From: Ktedonobacterales bacterium
GTDB lineage: Bacteria > Chloroflexota > Ktedonobacteria > Ktedonobacterales > Ktedonobacteraceae
NCBI GenBank assembly: GCA_027451525.1
Contig: DAIDJF010000026.1
Location: 1-64,000, forward strand
DNA length: 64,000 bases
Reading direction: 5' to 3'
The position numbers and the translations under genes were made by a program. The notes under the pieces were generated by a model. The model worked only from the letters and a program-made list of their open reading frames with translations, did not search any database and was not told where the DNA came from. Below, piece by piece: positions 18,083 through 28,266 of this stretch (position 1 is its first letter; each line of letters begins with the position of its first letter).

Positions 18083-18364
18083 ATGAACTCAAGCATGATT
18101 AACAAGATTGCCAAGGCCAAGCGTTACGCAGAAGAGCCGGGACGCATTCAGTTCACTCGCTTTGAAGCCAATTTCCAGGGCGAGAACGACGTTCATACCA
18201 CAACCTTCGATAACGGAGAATGGCATTGCACCTGTCACTTTTTCCAGGACTGGGGTGATTGCTCACACACAATGGCGATGCAGCGCGTCTTGGGAGTGAC
18301 TATCCCTGCCGCGTATCGTCACGGCATCCCTACAGGTCTAGGCACTAGCCCTTTGGTACACTAA
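18083..18364 (+). CDS. Small stand-alone SWIM zinc-finger protein
   Basis: TFDNGEWHCTCHFFQDWGDCSHTMAM fits the SWIM CxCx(n)CxH pattern. Start may be 18074 or 18083. Confidence 0.8.
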   Translation: MNSSMINKIAKAKRYAEEPGRIQFTRFEANFQGENDVHTTTFDNGEWHCTCHFFQDWGDCSHTMAMQRVLGVTIPAAYRHGIPTGLGTSPLVH

Positions 18365-18427
18365 ACCCAGAGACGTTACTTATCTCGCAGACGGCTACTG
18401 CAACCACTATACAGGTGAGACAAAATT

Positions 18428-18467
18428 ATCGAGGCACTTAGCATCGTATGCAGTGCCTCGATTTTTT
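18428..18467 (+). terminator. Intrinsic terminator
   Basis: ATCGAGGCACT/AGTGCCTCGAT 11-bp stem followed by T-run. Confidence 0.85.
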
Positions 18468-18486
18468 GATGTGCCGGGAGAATATT

Positions 18487-18984
18487 TTACGAACCAATAC
18501 CGGGTACAAAATGCAACGCAATGATTGTCGCAAACAGAATGACCGCGAGAATGGCAATAAAGATCAAGTCTCTGCGCACATAACTGTAGTGTTCAGCCGT
18601 AATCAGTGCGGTCGCCGTGCGCTGCGTTCTCTGCCCCGCCTGCCGACGGGCTGCCAAACGGGCCGATGCGCTTCCCTTGGGCGCGCTTGCCACAAGTTCA
18701 GGCTCATCTTCGCTCTCTATATCCTCTTTCTCAACCACTGCTGAAGTCTGCGAACGGGTTGGTGTGGAAGAGAGACGTTCCTTCTTGACTGATGTCTCGT
18801 TCTGACGGCTTGCTGTGGTGGCTACTGTTGCCCTGGCCGTTGAGACTTCAACAGCAGTCTGCTCGGTGTTTGTGTCAACCTCTTCTTCTTGTGATGTTGA
18901 GGCGGGGCGCACCAACTCAAATCCTTTTTGTTTTGCTTTTGTGCGCTGCACTCCACCTCGCGCTGGTGTTGATTTCTTCGGCAT
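18487..18984 (-). CDS. Hypothetical protein, disordered charged region with single C-terminal TM segment
   Basis: Ser/Thr/Glu/Lys-rich followed by DLIFIAILAVILFATIIALHFVPGIGS at the C-terminus. Confidence 0.6.
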   Translation of the reverse strand: MPKKSTPARGGVQRTKAKQKGFELVRPASTSQEEEVDTNTEQTAVEVSTARATVATTASRQNETSVKKERLSSTPTRSQTSAVVEKEDIESEDEPELVASAPKGSASARLAARRQAGQRTQRTATALITAEHYSYVRRDLIFIAILAVILFATIIALHFVPGIGS

Positions 18985-19376
18985 AATAGCATTCTCCCTA
19001 CCCTTTTCCGTCCCTCAATGTGGCGGAGAAGAGAAATTTTGCGTGTAACACGTATAAATGATTACTTTTCAGCCATGCAATCAATATGATATCGGCTGCT
19101 ATGTGGCATAAAGGCCATACGGAATATAGAGTGTACAAATAGTTAGACGGGCAATACTGCACATGATGCATGGTGATCGCACGGCTACATTTGCCGATAT
19201 TATACACGAAAGCCGCTGTATAGTCGAGTGGTCGCGACCAATGGTTTTTGTTTTCTATCGCTCTTGTAATTAGAACAAATGTTTGATATAATGTCTGTGC
19301 GTGAAAGAGATCAACCCTGTAGAGTATAAGACACCTTGTCTTACAAGATGTCAATCTGGAAAGCTCTTGTATAACC

Positions 19377-19823
19377 ATGCAACGTACAGCACAACTCGCA
19401 ATGATCCCCATTCTGGTGACAGATCAAGAGGAGGCCCTTGCCTTCTATACGGAGAAACTTGGTTTGGAGAAACGTTGTGACATCTCCTTTGGACCAGGGT
19501 TACGCCTCCTCACGGTGGCAGCCAGGGACCAGAGCAAGCCAGAAATTGCCCTCGCGCAACCATCGGCCTCTCTGCCAGTCGAAGCGCGCATGGGGTCTAG
19601 AGGGCGGCAGATGAATGAGTGGGTATTTCGAACTGATGATTGTCAACATATGTACACGATTTTGCAGGCGCGTGGTGTCAGATTTCTGAGCAGCCCTACA
19701 CTCCGCAGTTATGGCCTTGAAGCCATTTTTACCGATCCCTTCGGAAATACCTTCACTTTGCTAGAACTATCACCAGAGGCGCACGACCTTTTGCATGATT
19801 ACACATTGGGAACAGCCGCATAA
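19377..19823 (+). CDS. VOC (glyoxalase/bleomycin resistance) family protein
   Basis: MIPILVTDQEEALAFYTEKLGLEKR ... YGLEAIFTDPFGNTFTLLEL. Confidence 0.88.
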   Translation: MQRTAQLAMIPILVTDQEEALAFYTEKLGLEKRCDISFGPGLRLLTVAARDQSKPEIALAQPSASLPVEARMGSRGRQMNEWVFRTDDCQHMYTILQARGVRFLSSPTLRSYGLEAIFTDPFGNTFTLLELSPEAHDLLHDYTLGTAA

Positions 19824-19956
19824 GGCTGGTATGAAACGTTGCTTGCGTGTGGGAAGACACCTATACGGGTGAGATATATGGCCTTGAGACTATCTGCCAA
19901 GGCTTGGCAGTACCTTTGCCTTCATTGAGGCACTCTAAATTCTTGTAGAACACAAG

Positions 19957-19994
19957 GGAAGCAAGTCAATCGTCGTACAGATTGACTTGCTTCC
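19957..19994. terminator. Terminator-like hairpin between convergent genes
   Basis: 15-bp perfect stem GGAAGCAAGTCAATC/GATTGACTTGCTTCC. Confidence 0.7.
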
Positions 19995-20013
19995 TCTCTA
20001 CTGTATCGAGCAG

Positions 20014-22563
20014 TTATGCCCAGTGCAGCAGTTCCATCTCATATTTCTCTTTGAAATGAGGGTGTGAAGGTACAACACGGATATTATAGGCGATACTGCC
20101 TGTGGTATCCGGTTGCAGATGCACGTCATAACGAAAAGATCCGTCTAGCTCGCGTTTCGTGAAATTCATCGGGATAGCATGTTGTGCCTTTACTGTGTCA
20201 CCCTTAATTTCACCATAGACCAGTTCAACGCACAGGTCTTCGGGAGTGAGATTGCTGACACGTATCCAGGCTCGCACGTCAATGCCCTCGCCCAGACTGA
20301 GTTGCCCATCACGCCGTCCATCGACATACAATTCCAGGCTTCCCCAGTTTTGGCGAATACGTTCTTTCCACGCGGCTAACGTACGCGCCTGCTCGTAGCG
20401 GTTCTCTTCAATCGTCTTGCTTTTTTGCATCTCCGGCACATAGTAGTGGTTGGTGTAATCCTTCACCATGCGGCGCATACTAAATTGCGGGGCGCAGGTG
20501 CGGATTGCTTCTTTCATATAGCCAAGCCACTTATGTGGAATGCCATCATCTCCCCGTTCAAAGAAGGCGGGAATGATTTCCTCTTCAAGCAGGCGATAGA
20601 GCGAGATACTGTCGGCTTCTGCCTGTACGTTTTGATCGACGTATTCGCGCTCTTCACCAATGGCCCAGCCGTTTTGACCATTGTAGCCCTCGGCCCACCA
20701 GCCATCGAGAATGCTGCAATTGGGTTGCCCGTTCAGGGCCGCTTTCTGTCCGCTTGTGCCGCTCGCTTCGTAGGGGCGAATTGGGTTATTTAGCCAGACA
20801 TCTGTGCCGGAGACCAGATAGCGAGCCATATCAATATCATAGTTCTCCAACACGATAATTTTACCCTTCAGCGCACCACGAGAGAGGCGATAAATCTGCT
20901 CGATTAATGCCTTTCCTGGTTCGTCGGCAGGGTGTGCTTTGCCCGCAAAGATGATTTGCATCGGGCGTGCCGGGTTGCTCAGGATGCGTTGGAGGCGTTC
21001 CATGTCGCGGAAGATCAATGTCGCGCGTTTGTAGGTAGCAAAACGACGCGCGAAACCAATTAAGAGGGCATCTGGGTTCAGGAGTGATGCAAATTCCTCT
21101 ATTTGTAGTGAGCCTTCACCCAGGCGCAGATGCTGCTGTTTTAGCCGCTGACGCACGTAGGTAATCAGAGCCTCTTTTCGCGTGTAATGCGTCTTCCACA
21201 ATTCCTCGTCGGGGAGCTTATGAATATTGCTATTCCAGAAATTCTGATCGTCCACATAACGGCCCCAATCGCCCAAATGGCGCACATAGAGGGCGTTCAT
21301 CTCTGGCGCAATCCACGAGGGACTATGGACACCGTTAGTGATCGAGCCAATCGGTACTTCCTCCACGTCTAGGCCGGGCCAGAGGAATTGCCACATCTTG
21401 CGCGAAACCTCGCCATGCAACTTGCTGACGCCGTTGTGCTGACCTGTCAGGCGCAGTGCCAGAACTGTCATGCCGTAGGTTTGTCCCCAGCCGTGATCCT
21501 CACGGGCAATCTCCAAGAACTGCTCGCGTGTCAGTCCCAGTTGCCCCCAGTAGGTACCAAAGTATTTGTCGATCAGATCATAGCTAAAGGTATCGTTGCC
21601 AGCAGGCACAGGCGTATGCGTGGTGAAAAGCGAATTTGCGCGTACGATCTCGCGTGCCTCGTTGAAGCTCATTCCTGACACGACCAGTTCGCGGCAGCGT
21701 TCCAGGCTGAGGAAAGCGGCGTGTCCTTCATTGATATGCCATGAAGAGGGCGAGATACCCAAGGCCCGTAAAGCGCGTACACCGCCGATACCTAGCACAA
21801 TCTCTTGCGCAATGCGCATCTCGCGGTCACCGGCATACAGACGGGCCGAAAGTTCTCGATCATGAGGATCATTAGGCGTGACATCGGTATCCATCAGGTA
21901 GAGAGGAACGCGCCCGACCTGCAATTTCCAAATCTTCGCGTAAATGCGCCGTCCAGGCAGATCAACGCTAATCATTACCTCATTGCCGTTTGTGTCGAGG
22001 GCAGGAACGGCGGGTGCTTCTGAGAACTGTAGTTTCTCGTAGAAAGCTTCCTGAATGCCGTCACGTGTAATGCGTTGCGTGAAATAGCCCTGTGGATAGA
22101 GGAAACCCATGCCAATGAGTGGGATACCAAGATCGCTGGCCTCTTTACAATGGTCGCCTGAGAGGATGCCCAGACCCCCAGAGTAGATTGGGAGCGACTC
22201 GTGCAGGCCAAACTCGGCTGAGAAATAGGCAATAACTTTATCGGTATGTTCGGGATAAGTGCTGGTAAACCACGTCTCATCGGCGCGTGGATGCATATAA
22301 TGGTCGAAGTCGCTGATAACGGTATTGTACTGGTAGAGATACTCCTCATTGGCGGCAGCTTGTTCAAGATACTGTGGGTGTACTGCGCTTAAGAAACGCA
22401 CTGGATTATGACCAACCTCTTCCCAGAGTGCGGGGTCAAGGCTGCTGTAAAGTGTGCGTGCTTCAGGATGCCAACTCCACCATAGATTGTAAGCTAGTTC
22501 GTAGAGGCGACTGATACGTGCTGGCATGATGGGGAAAACCGTCATGCGCCCATAAACTTTCAC
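20014..22563 (-). CDS. glgP: Alpha-glucan (glycogen) phosphorylase, DUF3417-type N-terminus
   Basis: YFSAEFGLHESLPIYSGGLGILSGDHCKEASDLG; PLP site region EASGTSGQKAALNGQPNCSILDGWW. Confidence 0.93.
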   Translation of the reverse strand: MKVYGRMTVFPIMPARISRLYELAYNLWWSWHPEARTLYSSLDPALWEEVGHNPVRFLSAVHPQYLEQAAANEEYLYQYNTVISDFDHYMHPRADETWFTSTYPEHTDKVIAYFSAEFGLHESLPIYSGGLGILSGDHCKEASDLGIPLIGMGFLYPQGYFTQRITRDGIQEAFYEKLQFSEAPAVPALDTNGNEVMISVDLPGRRIYAKIWKLQVGRVPLYLMDTDVTPNDPHDRELSARLYAGDREMRIAQEIVLGIGGVRALRALGISPSSWHINEGHAAFLSLERCRELVVSGMSFNEAREIVRANSLFTTHTPVPAGNDTFSYDLIDKYFGTYWGQLGLTREQFLEIAREDHGWGQTYGMTVLALRLTGQHNGVSKLHGEVSRKMWQFLWPGLDVEEVPIGSITNGVHSPSWIAPEMNALYVRHLGDWGRYVDDQNFWNSNIHKLPDEELWKTHYTRKEALITYVRQRLKQQHLRLGEGSLQIEEFASLLNPDALLIGFARRFATYKRATLIFRDMERLQRILSNPARPMQIIFAGKAHPADEPGKALIEQIYRLSRGALKGKIIVLENYDIDMARYLVSGTDVWLNNPIRPYEASGTSGQKAALNGQPNCSILDGWWAEGYNGQNGWAIGEEREYVDQNVQAEADSISLYRLLEEEIIPAFFERGDDGIPHKWLGYMKEAIRTCAPQFSMRRMVKDYTNHYYVPEMQKSKTIEENRYEQARTLAAWKERIRQNWGSLELYVDGRRDGQLSLGEGIDVRAWIRVSNLTPEDLCVELVYGEIKGDTVKAQHAIPMNFTKRELDGSFRYDVHLQPDTTGSIAYNIRVVPSHPHFKEKYEMELLHWA

Positions 22564-22736
22564 TGACTACATTTCCTTTCTTATCGTTTGTTCTCAGTAT
22601 AGCCTCTAAGAGGAAATAAGGTCAATGTGTTATCTCAACATAAAAGAAAAGATATCTGTTGTCAGCGGGATAAATTTCGACTATACTGACTGGCAGGAAG
22701 CGAAATGAATGGTGTGAATCAGGAGAGAGAACGAGA

Positions 22737-23321
22737 ATGCCCGTGCAAAAAGTTCGTCCATCTGCAAAGAGACCCCGACCTATTGAGTTAGCAGAGGAAG
22801 ATGTGGCTCCTGTGCGATCTGGATCTATCAAGATAAAAAGAACGAGCGCGTTTCTCGGTGGAGTCATGCTCATGTTGGCAATACTTGGTATCTTCTGGTG
22901 GTTGGGCGTGCAGCGTAGCGATACTTCACACTTCGCGTTTCCTGGTTTTGCCAGTACACCGACAGCCGCCGTGTCTCAAGTTTCCGTGCTGTTGGCGGAA
23001 GGGATCACCCTTGGCGCACCTGCCAGTTCTGCTACGTTAAATCAGCAGCAAGCGATACTGGTGGCTCATCAATTAGAGCAGGATGCCGCGACAAAGGCCA
23101 AAAGCGTTACCGCCAGTTATGTCACAGTCAGCTACACCCCCACGCTTGCGACCGCTGCGCGCTTGAACAACGTTGCCGCGTGGATGATCTGGTACCAGCG
23201 CATCCCCTATGTGCCTGCCGATGCCAGTGTAGACCCAACACCTTTTCCTCACTCCTACCATGATCTCTACGTCTTTATTGATGCTACAACAGGTAAAGAA
23301 CTACTCGCCGTCTGGTCTTAG
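22737..23321 (+). CDS. Hypothetical single-TM protein with extracytoplasmic domain
   Basis: Basic N-terminus, one TM segment (FLGGVMLMLAILGIFWWLGV), no recognised domain. Confidence 0.6.
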   Translation: MPVQKVRPSAKRPRPIELAEEDVAPVRSGSIKIKRTSAFLGGVMLMLAILGIFWWLGVQRSDTSHFAFPGFASTPTAAVSQVSVLLAEGITLGAPASSATLNQQQAILVAHQLEQDAATKAKSVTASYVTVSYTPTLATAARLNNVAAWMIWYQRIPYVPADASVDPTPFPHSYHDLYVFIDATTGKELLAVWS

Positions 23322-23341
23322 AGAAGACGCCCTCTCAGTTG

Positions 23342-23384
23342 CAGATTGATCACGTCTGCCATGGTGACCGACGCGATCAATCTG
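23342..23384. terminator. Terminator-like hairpin between convergent genes
   Basis: 15-bp stem with one mismatch, CAGATTGATCACGTC/GACGCGATCAATCTG. Confidence 0.55.
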
Positions 23385-23522
23385 TTCCACCATACTTTTT
23401 GGGCGGGCTAGCGTGCTTGTATGCCTCCATTGAAAGATATGCAATACATGCATCTGCCTGCATATCATGCGTCCTAGGCGTAAAATCAGAAATAGAAAAA
23501 TAGTACTAATTGGCTATGCCTT

Positions 23523-24215
23523 TTAGCTTTCATTCATCTTAATCCAGCCATGACGGAGCGCATGTACCACTGCTGCTGTGCGATCATTGACCGAGAGTTT
23601 CTTTAAGATGGAAGTAATGTGGTTCTTCACGGTCTGGTCGCTGATCTTGAGTGATTTAGCAATCTCCTTGTTGCTATTGCCGCGTGCGATATAATCGAGG
23701 ATCTCCACCTCGCGGCTGGAGAGAGGCGAATAAGGATCTTTCTCGTCGCCTTCTACCTCTTCTTCGACAGTCATTTCACGGAATGATTTCAGAACGCGGC
23801 TGGCAATTTGTGGTTTGGAGAGTACGTCATCATTGATGAGATATTCGCCATGACTGACCTTGCGCACAGCTTCAACCAGCTCTGTGGGCGTGATATTGCG
23901 GGTGTAATACGCGGCTGCTCCGACCTTGATAGACTGAAACAGACGCTCTTCATCTTCCGATGGTGTAAGCATGATAATCGCCATGCGTGGCGCGATATGG
24001 CGTGTCTGACGGGCGATTTCTAGCGGGTCAGAGGTCGTGAGTCCAGCGTCGATCAGGGCTACATCTGGGTTGGCAGTACGAGCCAACTCAAGCACGTCGG
24101 CGGTGTCGGTGGATTCTCCAACAATAACGCAATCGCCCATTTGTTCCAAGGTTGAGCGAATACCCTGGCGGAAGAGGGGCTGTTCATCAATGATGATGAC
24201 ACGTATCGTTTCCAT
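23523..24215 (-). CDS. NarL/LuxR-family response regulator
   Basis: Receiver (VIIIDEQPLFRQGI...VALIDAGL) and LuxR HTH (LSSREVEILDYIARGNSNKEIAKSLKISDQTVKNHITSILKKL). Confidence 0.9.
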   Translation of the reverse strand: METIRVIIIDEQPLFRQGIRSTLEQMGDCVIVGESTDTADVLELARTANPDVALIDAGLTTSDPLEIARQTRHIAPRMAIIMLTPSEDEERLFQSIKVGAAAYYTRNITPTELVEAVRKVSHGEYLINDDVLSKPQIASRVLKSFREMTVEEEVEGDEKDPYSPLSSREVEILDYIARGNSNKEIAKSLKISDQTVKNHITSILKKLSVNDRTAAVVHALRHGWIKMNES

Positions 24216-24476
24216 GTAATCCCTTCATGAAGGAGTGGGCAACAGCAATCACCACCCGTCGGTTGCCCACTCGCACATTAGTATACTCAAACATCCAAAA
24301 GAGTGATTGCCCCTGTGCGGCTAGGGGGAAGTCACACACCTCATGATTGTTGGATTATTATACACACAAAAAGCGATATGAACAATCTGTTAGAAGGAGT
24401 TTTTGTTGAGTGCTGTCAAATACGGCATCAACGGCACTGGCTGTACTGATACGTATCACGGTTTTCAGTTCTCTAA

Positions 24477-24520
24477 GCAAAGAACGGGGCATCAACTTCA
24501 CTTGATGCCCCGTTCTTTGC
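24477..24520 (-). terminator. Terminator-like hairpin downstream of the MglA-like gene
   Basis: Perfect 19-bp stem GCAAAGAACGGGGCATCAA/TTGATGCCCCGTTCTTTGC, 6-nt loop. Confidence 0.75.
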
Positions 24521-24542
24521 GCTTGTCCTGTCTGCATGTATC

Positions 24543-25127
24543 CTAGTTGCGTTCCAGGCGACGTAATGTTTCATTGATACCAACACGCAACGATTCGATC
24601 ACCCCTTGCCCTGTCACTGCGATGCTTTCAAAGCTCGGCACGCGGTAGGGATTCAGGTATTTCTCCAGGACTGATGTGGGAAGGACATCCTGTAGATCGC
24701 GCTTGTTCCATTGCATAACGAGAGGGAAATCGGTGATGTTTTTGTTCATCCGACGCAATTGCTCTTGTAGCTCATTCCAGCTTTCAATATTTTCTTGTAG
24801 TTTACTCGCTTGTGAGTCCGCTACAAAAATGACACAGTCGGCCCCTTTTAACACCGAAATGCGTGTCTGTTGGTATAATACCTGACCAGGGACGGTGTAG
24901 AGTTGAAAGCGAATCTGAAAGCCATGCACCTTGCCAAGCTCGAGGGGAAGCAGGTCAAAGTACAAGGTACGTTCGGTTTCGGTATCTATAGAAACCATAT
25001 CACCGACATCACGTGGACTAACCGCCTTGTGAATATAGTGGAGGTTGGTGGTTTTTCCACAGAGACCAATGCCGTAATAAACGATTTTACAGTTAATCTC
25101 GCGTTTCGCCATGTTAATCAGGGACAT
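24543..25127 (-). CDS. MglA-like small Ras-superfamily GTPase
   Basis: KIVYYGIGLCGKTTNLHYIH (G1), TVPGQVLYQQTR (G3 region), NKRDL (G4). Confidence 0.88.
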   Translation of the reverse strand: MSLINMAKREINCKIVYYGIGLCGKTTNLHYIHKAVSPRDVGDMVSIDTETERTLYFDLLPLELGKVHGFQIRFQLYTVPGQVLYQQTRISVLKGADCVIFVADSQASKLQENIESWNELQEQLRRMNKNITDFPLVMQWNKRDLQDVLPTSVLEKYLNPYRVPSFESIAVTGQGVIESLRVGINETLRRLERN

Positions 25128-25464
25128 ATGTGATTGCTCTCCTGCCCGCTCATACGTGCCACTTCCAGGTACACTTTGTCAGTGTGTAGTCTTTTTCAGG
25201 CTACCTTTATCAGGGAAAAGTATACCTTATTTTGTTAAAAATGCAAACAGCATAAGACTTTTAGGGTGTCTTTTCCCGCACCCATCAATACTATACCTCT
25301 CTTTCACTAAAAAATAAACTATAAAGCTGAACCGATTTGCGTATCATACCGATGAGAGGCTGCTTCCCCATTGACTAATTGAGCGGAAAGGACTAGACTA
25401 GCGTCATAGTGAGAAACACGGCTACACGGCGTGTGCGCGACCAATTAGACAGACGAGGTAGGAA

Positions 25465-26946
25465 ATGACGACGACAAGCACAACACCTGTTGCAACCGAC
25501 TATGAGATTGTAATTGGCCTGGAAGTACATTCACAATTGCTGACGAAGAGTAAAATGTTTTGTTCGTGCAGTACGGGTTATGCCAATGAAGCCCCAAATA
25601 CCCATGTCTGCCCGGTCTGTATGGGCATGCCCGGTGTCATGCCTGTAATTAATCAGGAAGCAGTGACCTATACGATTATGACCGCACTCGCGCTCAATTG
25701 TTCCATTCCCGCCTATTCAAAATTTGACCGTAAGAACTACCCCTATCCCGACTTGATGAAGGGTTACCAAATCTCGCAGTATGATATTCCGCTCAGTCAT
25801 GATGGGTATGTCATGGTCGACGTGCAAGGACAAATGCACCGTATTGGCATCACCCGCGTTCACCTCGAAGAGGACACTGCTCGTCTGACGCACCGCGATG
25901 GCTATAGCCTTGTTGATGTTAATCGCGCTGGCACGCCATTGATGGAGATTGTCAGCGAGCCGGATATGCGTAGCCCTGAAGAGGCACGTCTATATATGCA
26001 AAAATTGCGCGAGATTCTGGTCTACCTTGGTGTCTCTTCCGGGCGTATGGAAGAGGGCAGTTTGCGTTGTGATGCCAACATCTCTGTGCGCCCTCGTGGG
26101 CAGCAGAAGCTTGGCACAAAGGTCGAGATCAAAAACATGAATAGCTTCCGCTCTGTGGAGCGTGCCCTGGAATACGAGGCGGTGCGTCAGGTAGAAGTCT
26201 TGCGCTCCGGTGGCACGATTCAGCAGGAGACACGCGGCTGGGTTGAGACGCGCGGTATCACGGTATCACAACGTAGCAAAGAACAGGCGCATGACTATCG
26301 CTACTTTCCAGAGCCAGACTTACCTCCCTTGCTGATTTCACGTGAGTTGGTGGAGAAGATTCGCGCGCATTTGCCAGAATTACCAGATGTACGACGTGGA
26401 CGCTATGCCGCTGATTATGGTCTCTCTGAGCAGGATGCCAATATCCTGACAGAAGACAAAGCTCTGGGTGATTACTTTGAGCGCGTGATTGCTTTCTCAT
26501 CAGGCAATGATCGTAAGGCGCGTGCACGCAAAGTTGCTGGTAACTGGTTACCAGAAGTCGTACGTATCTTAAAAGAGCGATCTACACCTATTCAAGAGTG
26601 TTCTCTGACGCCTGCCGCGCTTGCGAACCTGCTCGATCTGCTCGATCAGGAACGGATTACGGGTACACAGGCAAAAGAGGTGCTGGAAGAGGCCTTTCGC
26701 ACGGGTGAGATGCCAGATGCGATTGTCACCAGGAAGGGCATCAAGCCTCCGATTAGCGATCAAGGTACGCTTGAGCGCATGGTCGAAGAGGTCATTGCCA
26801 GCAATCCGAAAGTGGCGGAAGATTACCGGGGTGGGAAGACTAATGCCTTACAATGGCTGGTAGGGCAGGTCATGAAAAAGACTCGTGGGCAAGCCAAAGC
26901 TGATATTGTTCAAGCCTTAGTGCGCAAAAAATTGGATGAGGCATAA
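25465..26946 (+). CDS. gatB: Aspartyl/glutamyl-tRNA(Asn/Gln) amidotransferase subunit B
   Basis: YEIVIGLEVHSQLLTKSKMFCSCS; RADGAL-type region EEGSLRCDANISVRP; C-terminal YqeY-like domain. Confidence 0.96.
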   Translation: MTTTSTTPVATDYEIVIGLEVHSQLLTKSKMFCSCSTGYANEAPNTHVCPVCMGMPGVMPVINQEAVTYTIMTALALNCSIPAYSKFDRKNYPYPDLMKGYQISQYDIPLSHDGYVMVDVQGQMHRIGITRVHLEEDTARLTHRDGYSLVDVNRAGTPLMEIVSEPDMRSPEEARLYMQKLREILVYLGVSSGRMEEGSLRCDANISVRPRGQQKLGTKVEIKNMNSFRSVERALEYEAVRQVEVLRSGGTIQQETRGWVETRGITVSQRSKEQAHDYRYFPEPDLPPLLISRELVEKIRAHLPELPDVRRGRYAADYGLSEQDANILTEDKALGDYFERVIAFSSGNDRKARARKVAGNWLPEVVRILKERSTPIQECSLTPAALANLLDLLDQERITGTQAKEVLEEAFRTGEMPDAIVTRKGIKPPISDQGTLERMVEEVIASNPKVAEDYRGGKTNALQWLVGQVMKKTRGQAKADIVQALVRKKLDEA

Positions 26947-26990
26947 CCAGCGAGGTTTATGTTCATCCGCATGAAAAGGAGATGCAGATT

Positions 26991-28256
26991 ATGCACGATG
27001 ATGTGACATCTGCCACGATTAATCCCTATCGTATGGCTGTTCAGCAGTTTGATATTGCTGCAGAGCGGCTCGGTCTCTCGGAAGATATGCGAGAGATTTT
27101 ACGCCAACCCAAGCGGGAGTTGGCGGTCAATTTCCCGGTGCGCCTGGATAACGGGCGCATCAAGACTTTTACAGGCTATCGAATACAGCACAACGTCAAC
27201 CGGGGACCGGCAAAGGGTGGTATTCGCTATAGTCCTGATGTAACGCTCGACGAGGTGCGAGCGTTGGCAATGTGGATGACCTGGAAATGTGCGGTCGTCG
27301 GCATTCCTTTTGGCGGTGCCAAAGGCGGTGTGATTTGTGATCCCAAGCAGATGACACCCGCCGAATTAGAGCGTATGACTCGTCGCTATGCGACTGAAAT
27401 ATCAATCGTGATTGGCCCTCATAGTGATATTCCCGCTCCTGATGTCAACACCAATTCACAGGTGATGGCCTGGATTATGGATACCTATTCGATGCACGAA
27501 GGGTTCTCCATTCCCGCTGTGGTTACGGGTAAGCCGCTCTCTATCGGTGGTAGTGAGGGGCGCAACGATGCAACGGCGACAGGTGTCCTGTTTGTGACGC
27601 GCCAGGGAGCGCAACGCTTGGGTATGCCTCTGCGAGGCGCACGTGTCAGCATTCAAGGTTTCGGCAATGCTGGGTCGGTTGCTGCGCGTCTCTTCCATAA
27701 CGAGGGCTGCAAGATTGTTGCGGTCAGCGATACTCGTGGGGGCATCTATAACGAGTCTGGTCTTGACCCTGCCGCCGTCTTGCGACATAAGCAGGAGCGC
27801 GGCTCTGTGGTCGGCTTCCCTGGTGCGCAACAGGTGCGTGTACAGGATGTGTTGGAGGTGCCCTGCGATATTCTGGTGCCAGCAGCGACAGAGGGTGTGA
27901 TTACGGCTGCTAATGCTGATCGCGTACAGGCAACCATTATCGCGGAGGCGGCCAATGGCCCGACGACGCCAGAAGCTGATGTCTTGCTCTTCAAAAAAGG
28001 GCGTATGGTCATTCCCGACATTCTCGCCAACGCAGGTGGCGTCACGGTCAGCTACTTTGAGTGGGTGCAAGACTTGCAAAGCTTCTTCTGGGGTGTGGAT
28101 GAGATTACAAAACGCCTGGAAGTGATTATGACACGAGCCTTTGAGTCAGTTGCTGAGAGGGCCGACCAATATCACTGTGACATGCGTCTGGCCGCTAACA
28201 TGCTGGCTATCTCGCGTGTCGCTGAAGCCACGCAGATTCGCGGCATTTACCCATAA
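26991..28256 (+). CDS. Glu/Leu/Phe/Val dehydrogenase (glutamate dehydrogenase-like)
   Basis: KGGIRYSPDVTLDEVRALAMWMTWKCAVVGIPFGGAKGGV. SD AAAGGAG favours the ATG at 26991 over 26982. Confidence 0.92.
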   Translation: MHDDVTSATINPYRMAVQQFDIAAERLGLSEDMREILRQPKRELAVNFPVRLDNGRIKTFTGYRIQHNVNRGPAKGGIRYSPDVTLDEVRALAMWMTWKCAVVGIPFGGAKGGVICDPKQMTPAELERMTRRYATEISIVIGPHSDIPAPDVNTNSQVMAWIMDTYSMHEGFSIPAVVTGKPLSIGGSEGRNDATATGVLFVTRQGAQRLGMPLRGARVSIQGFGNAGSVAARLFHNEGCKIVAVSDTRGGIYNESGLDPAAVLRHKQERGSVVGFPGAQQVRVQDVLEVPCDILVPAATEGVITAANADRVQATIIAEAANGPTTPEADVLLFKKGRMVIPDILANAGGVTVSYFEWVQDLQSFFWGVDEITKRLEVIMTRAFESVAERADQYHCDMRLAANMLAISRVAEATQIRGIYP

Positions 28257-28266
28257 ACAAGCAGAA

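Noticed and set aside
27456-28079. 207-aa antisense ORF inside the glutamate dehydrogenase gene
   Set aside because: Complement of a conserved gene, Cys/His/Arg-rich nonsense-like translation.
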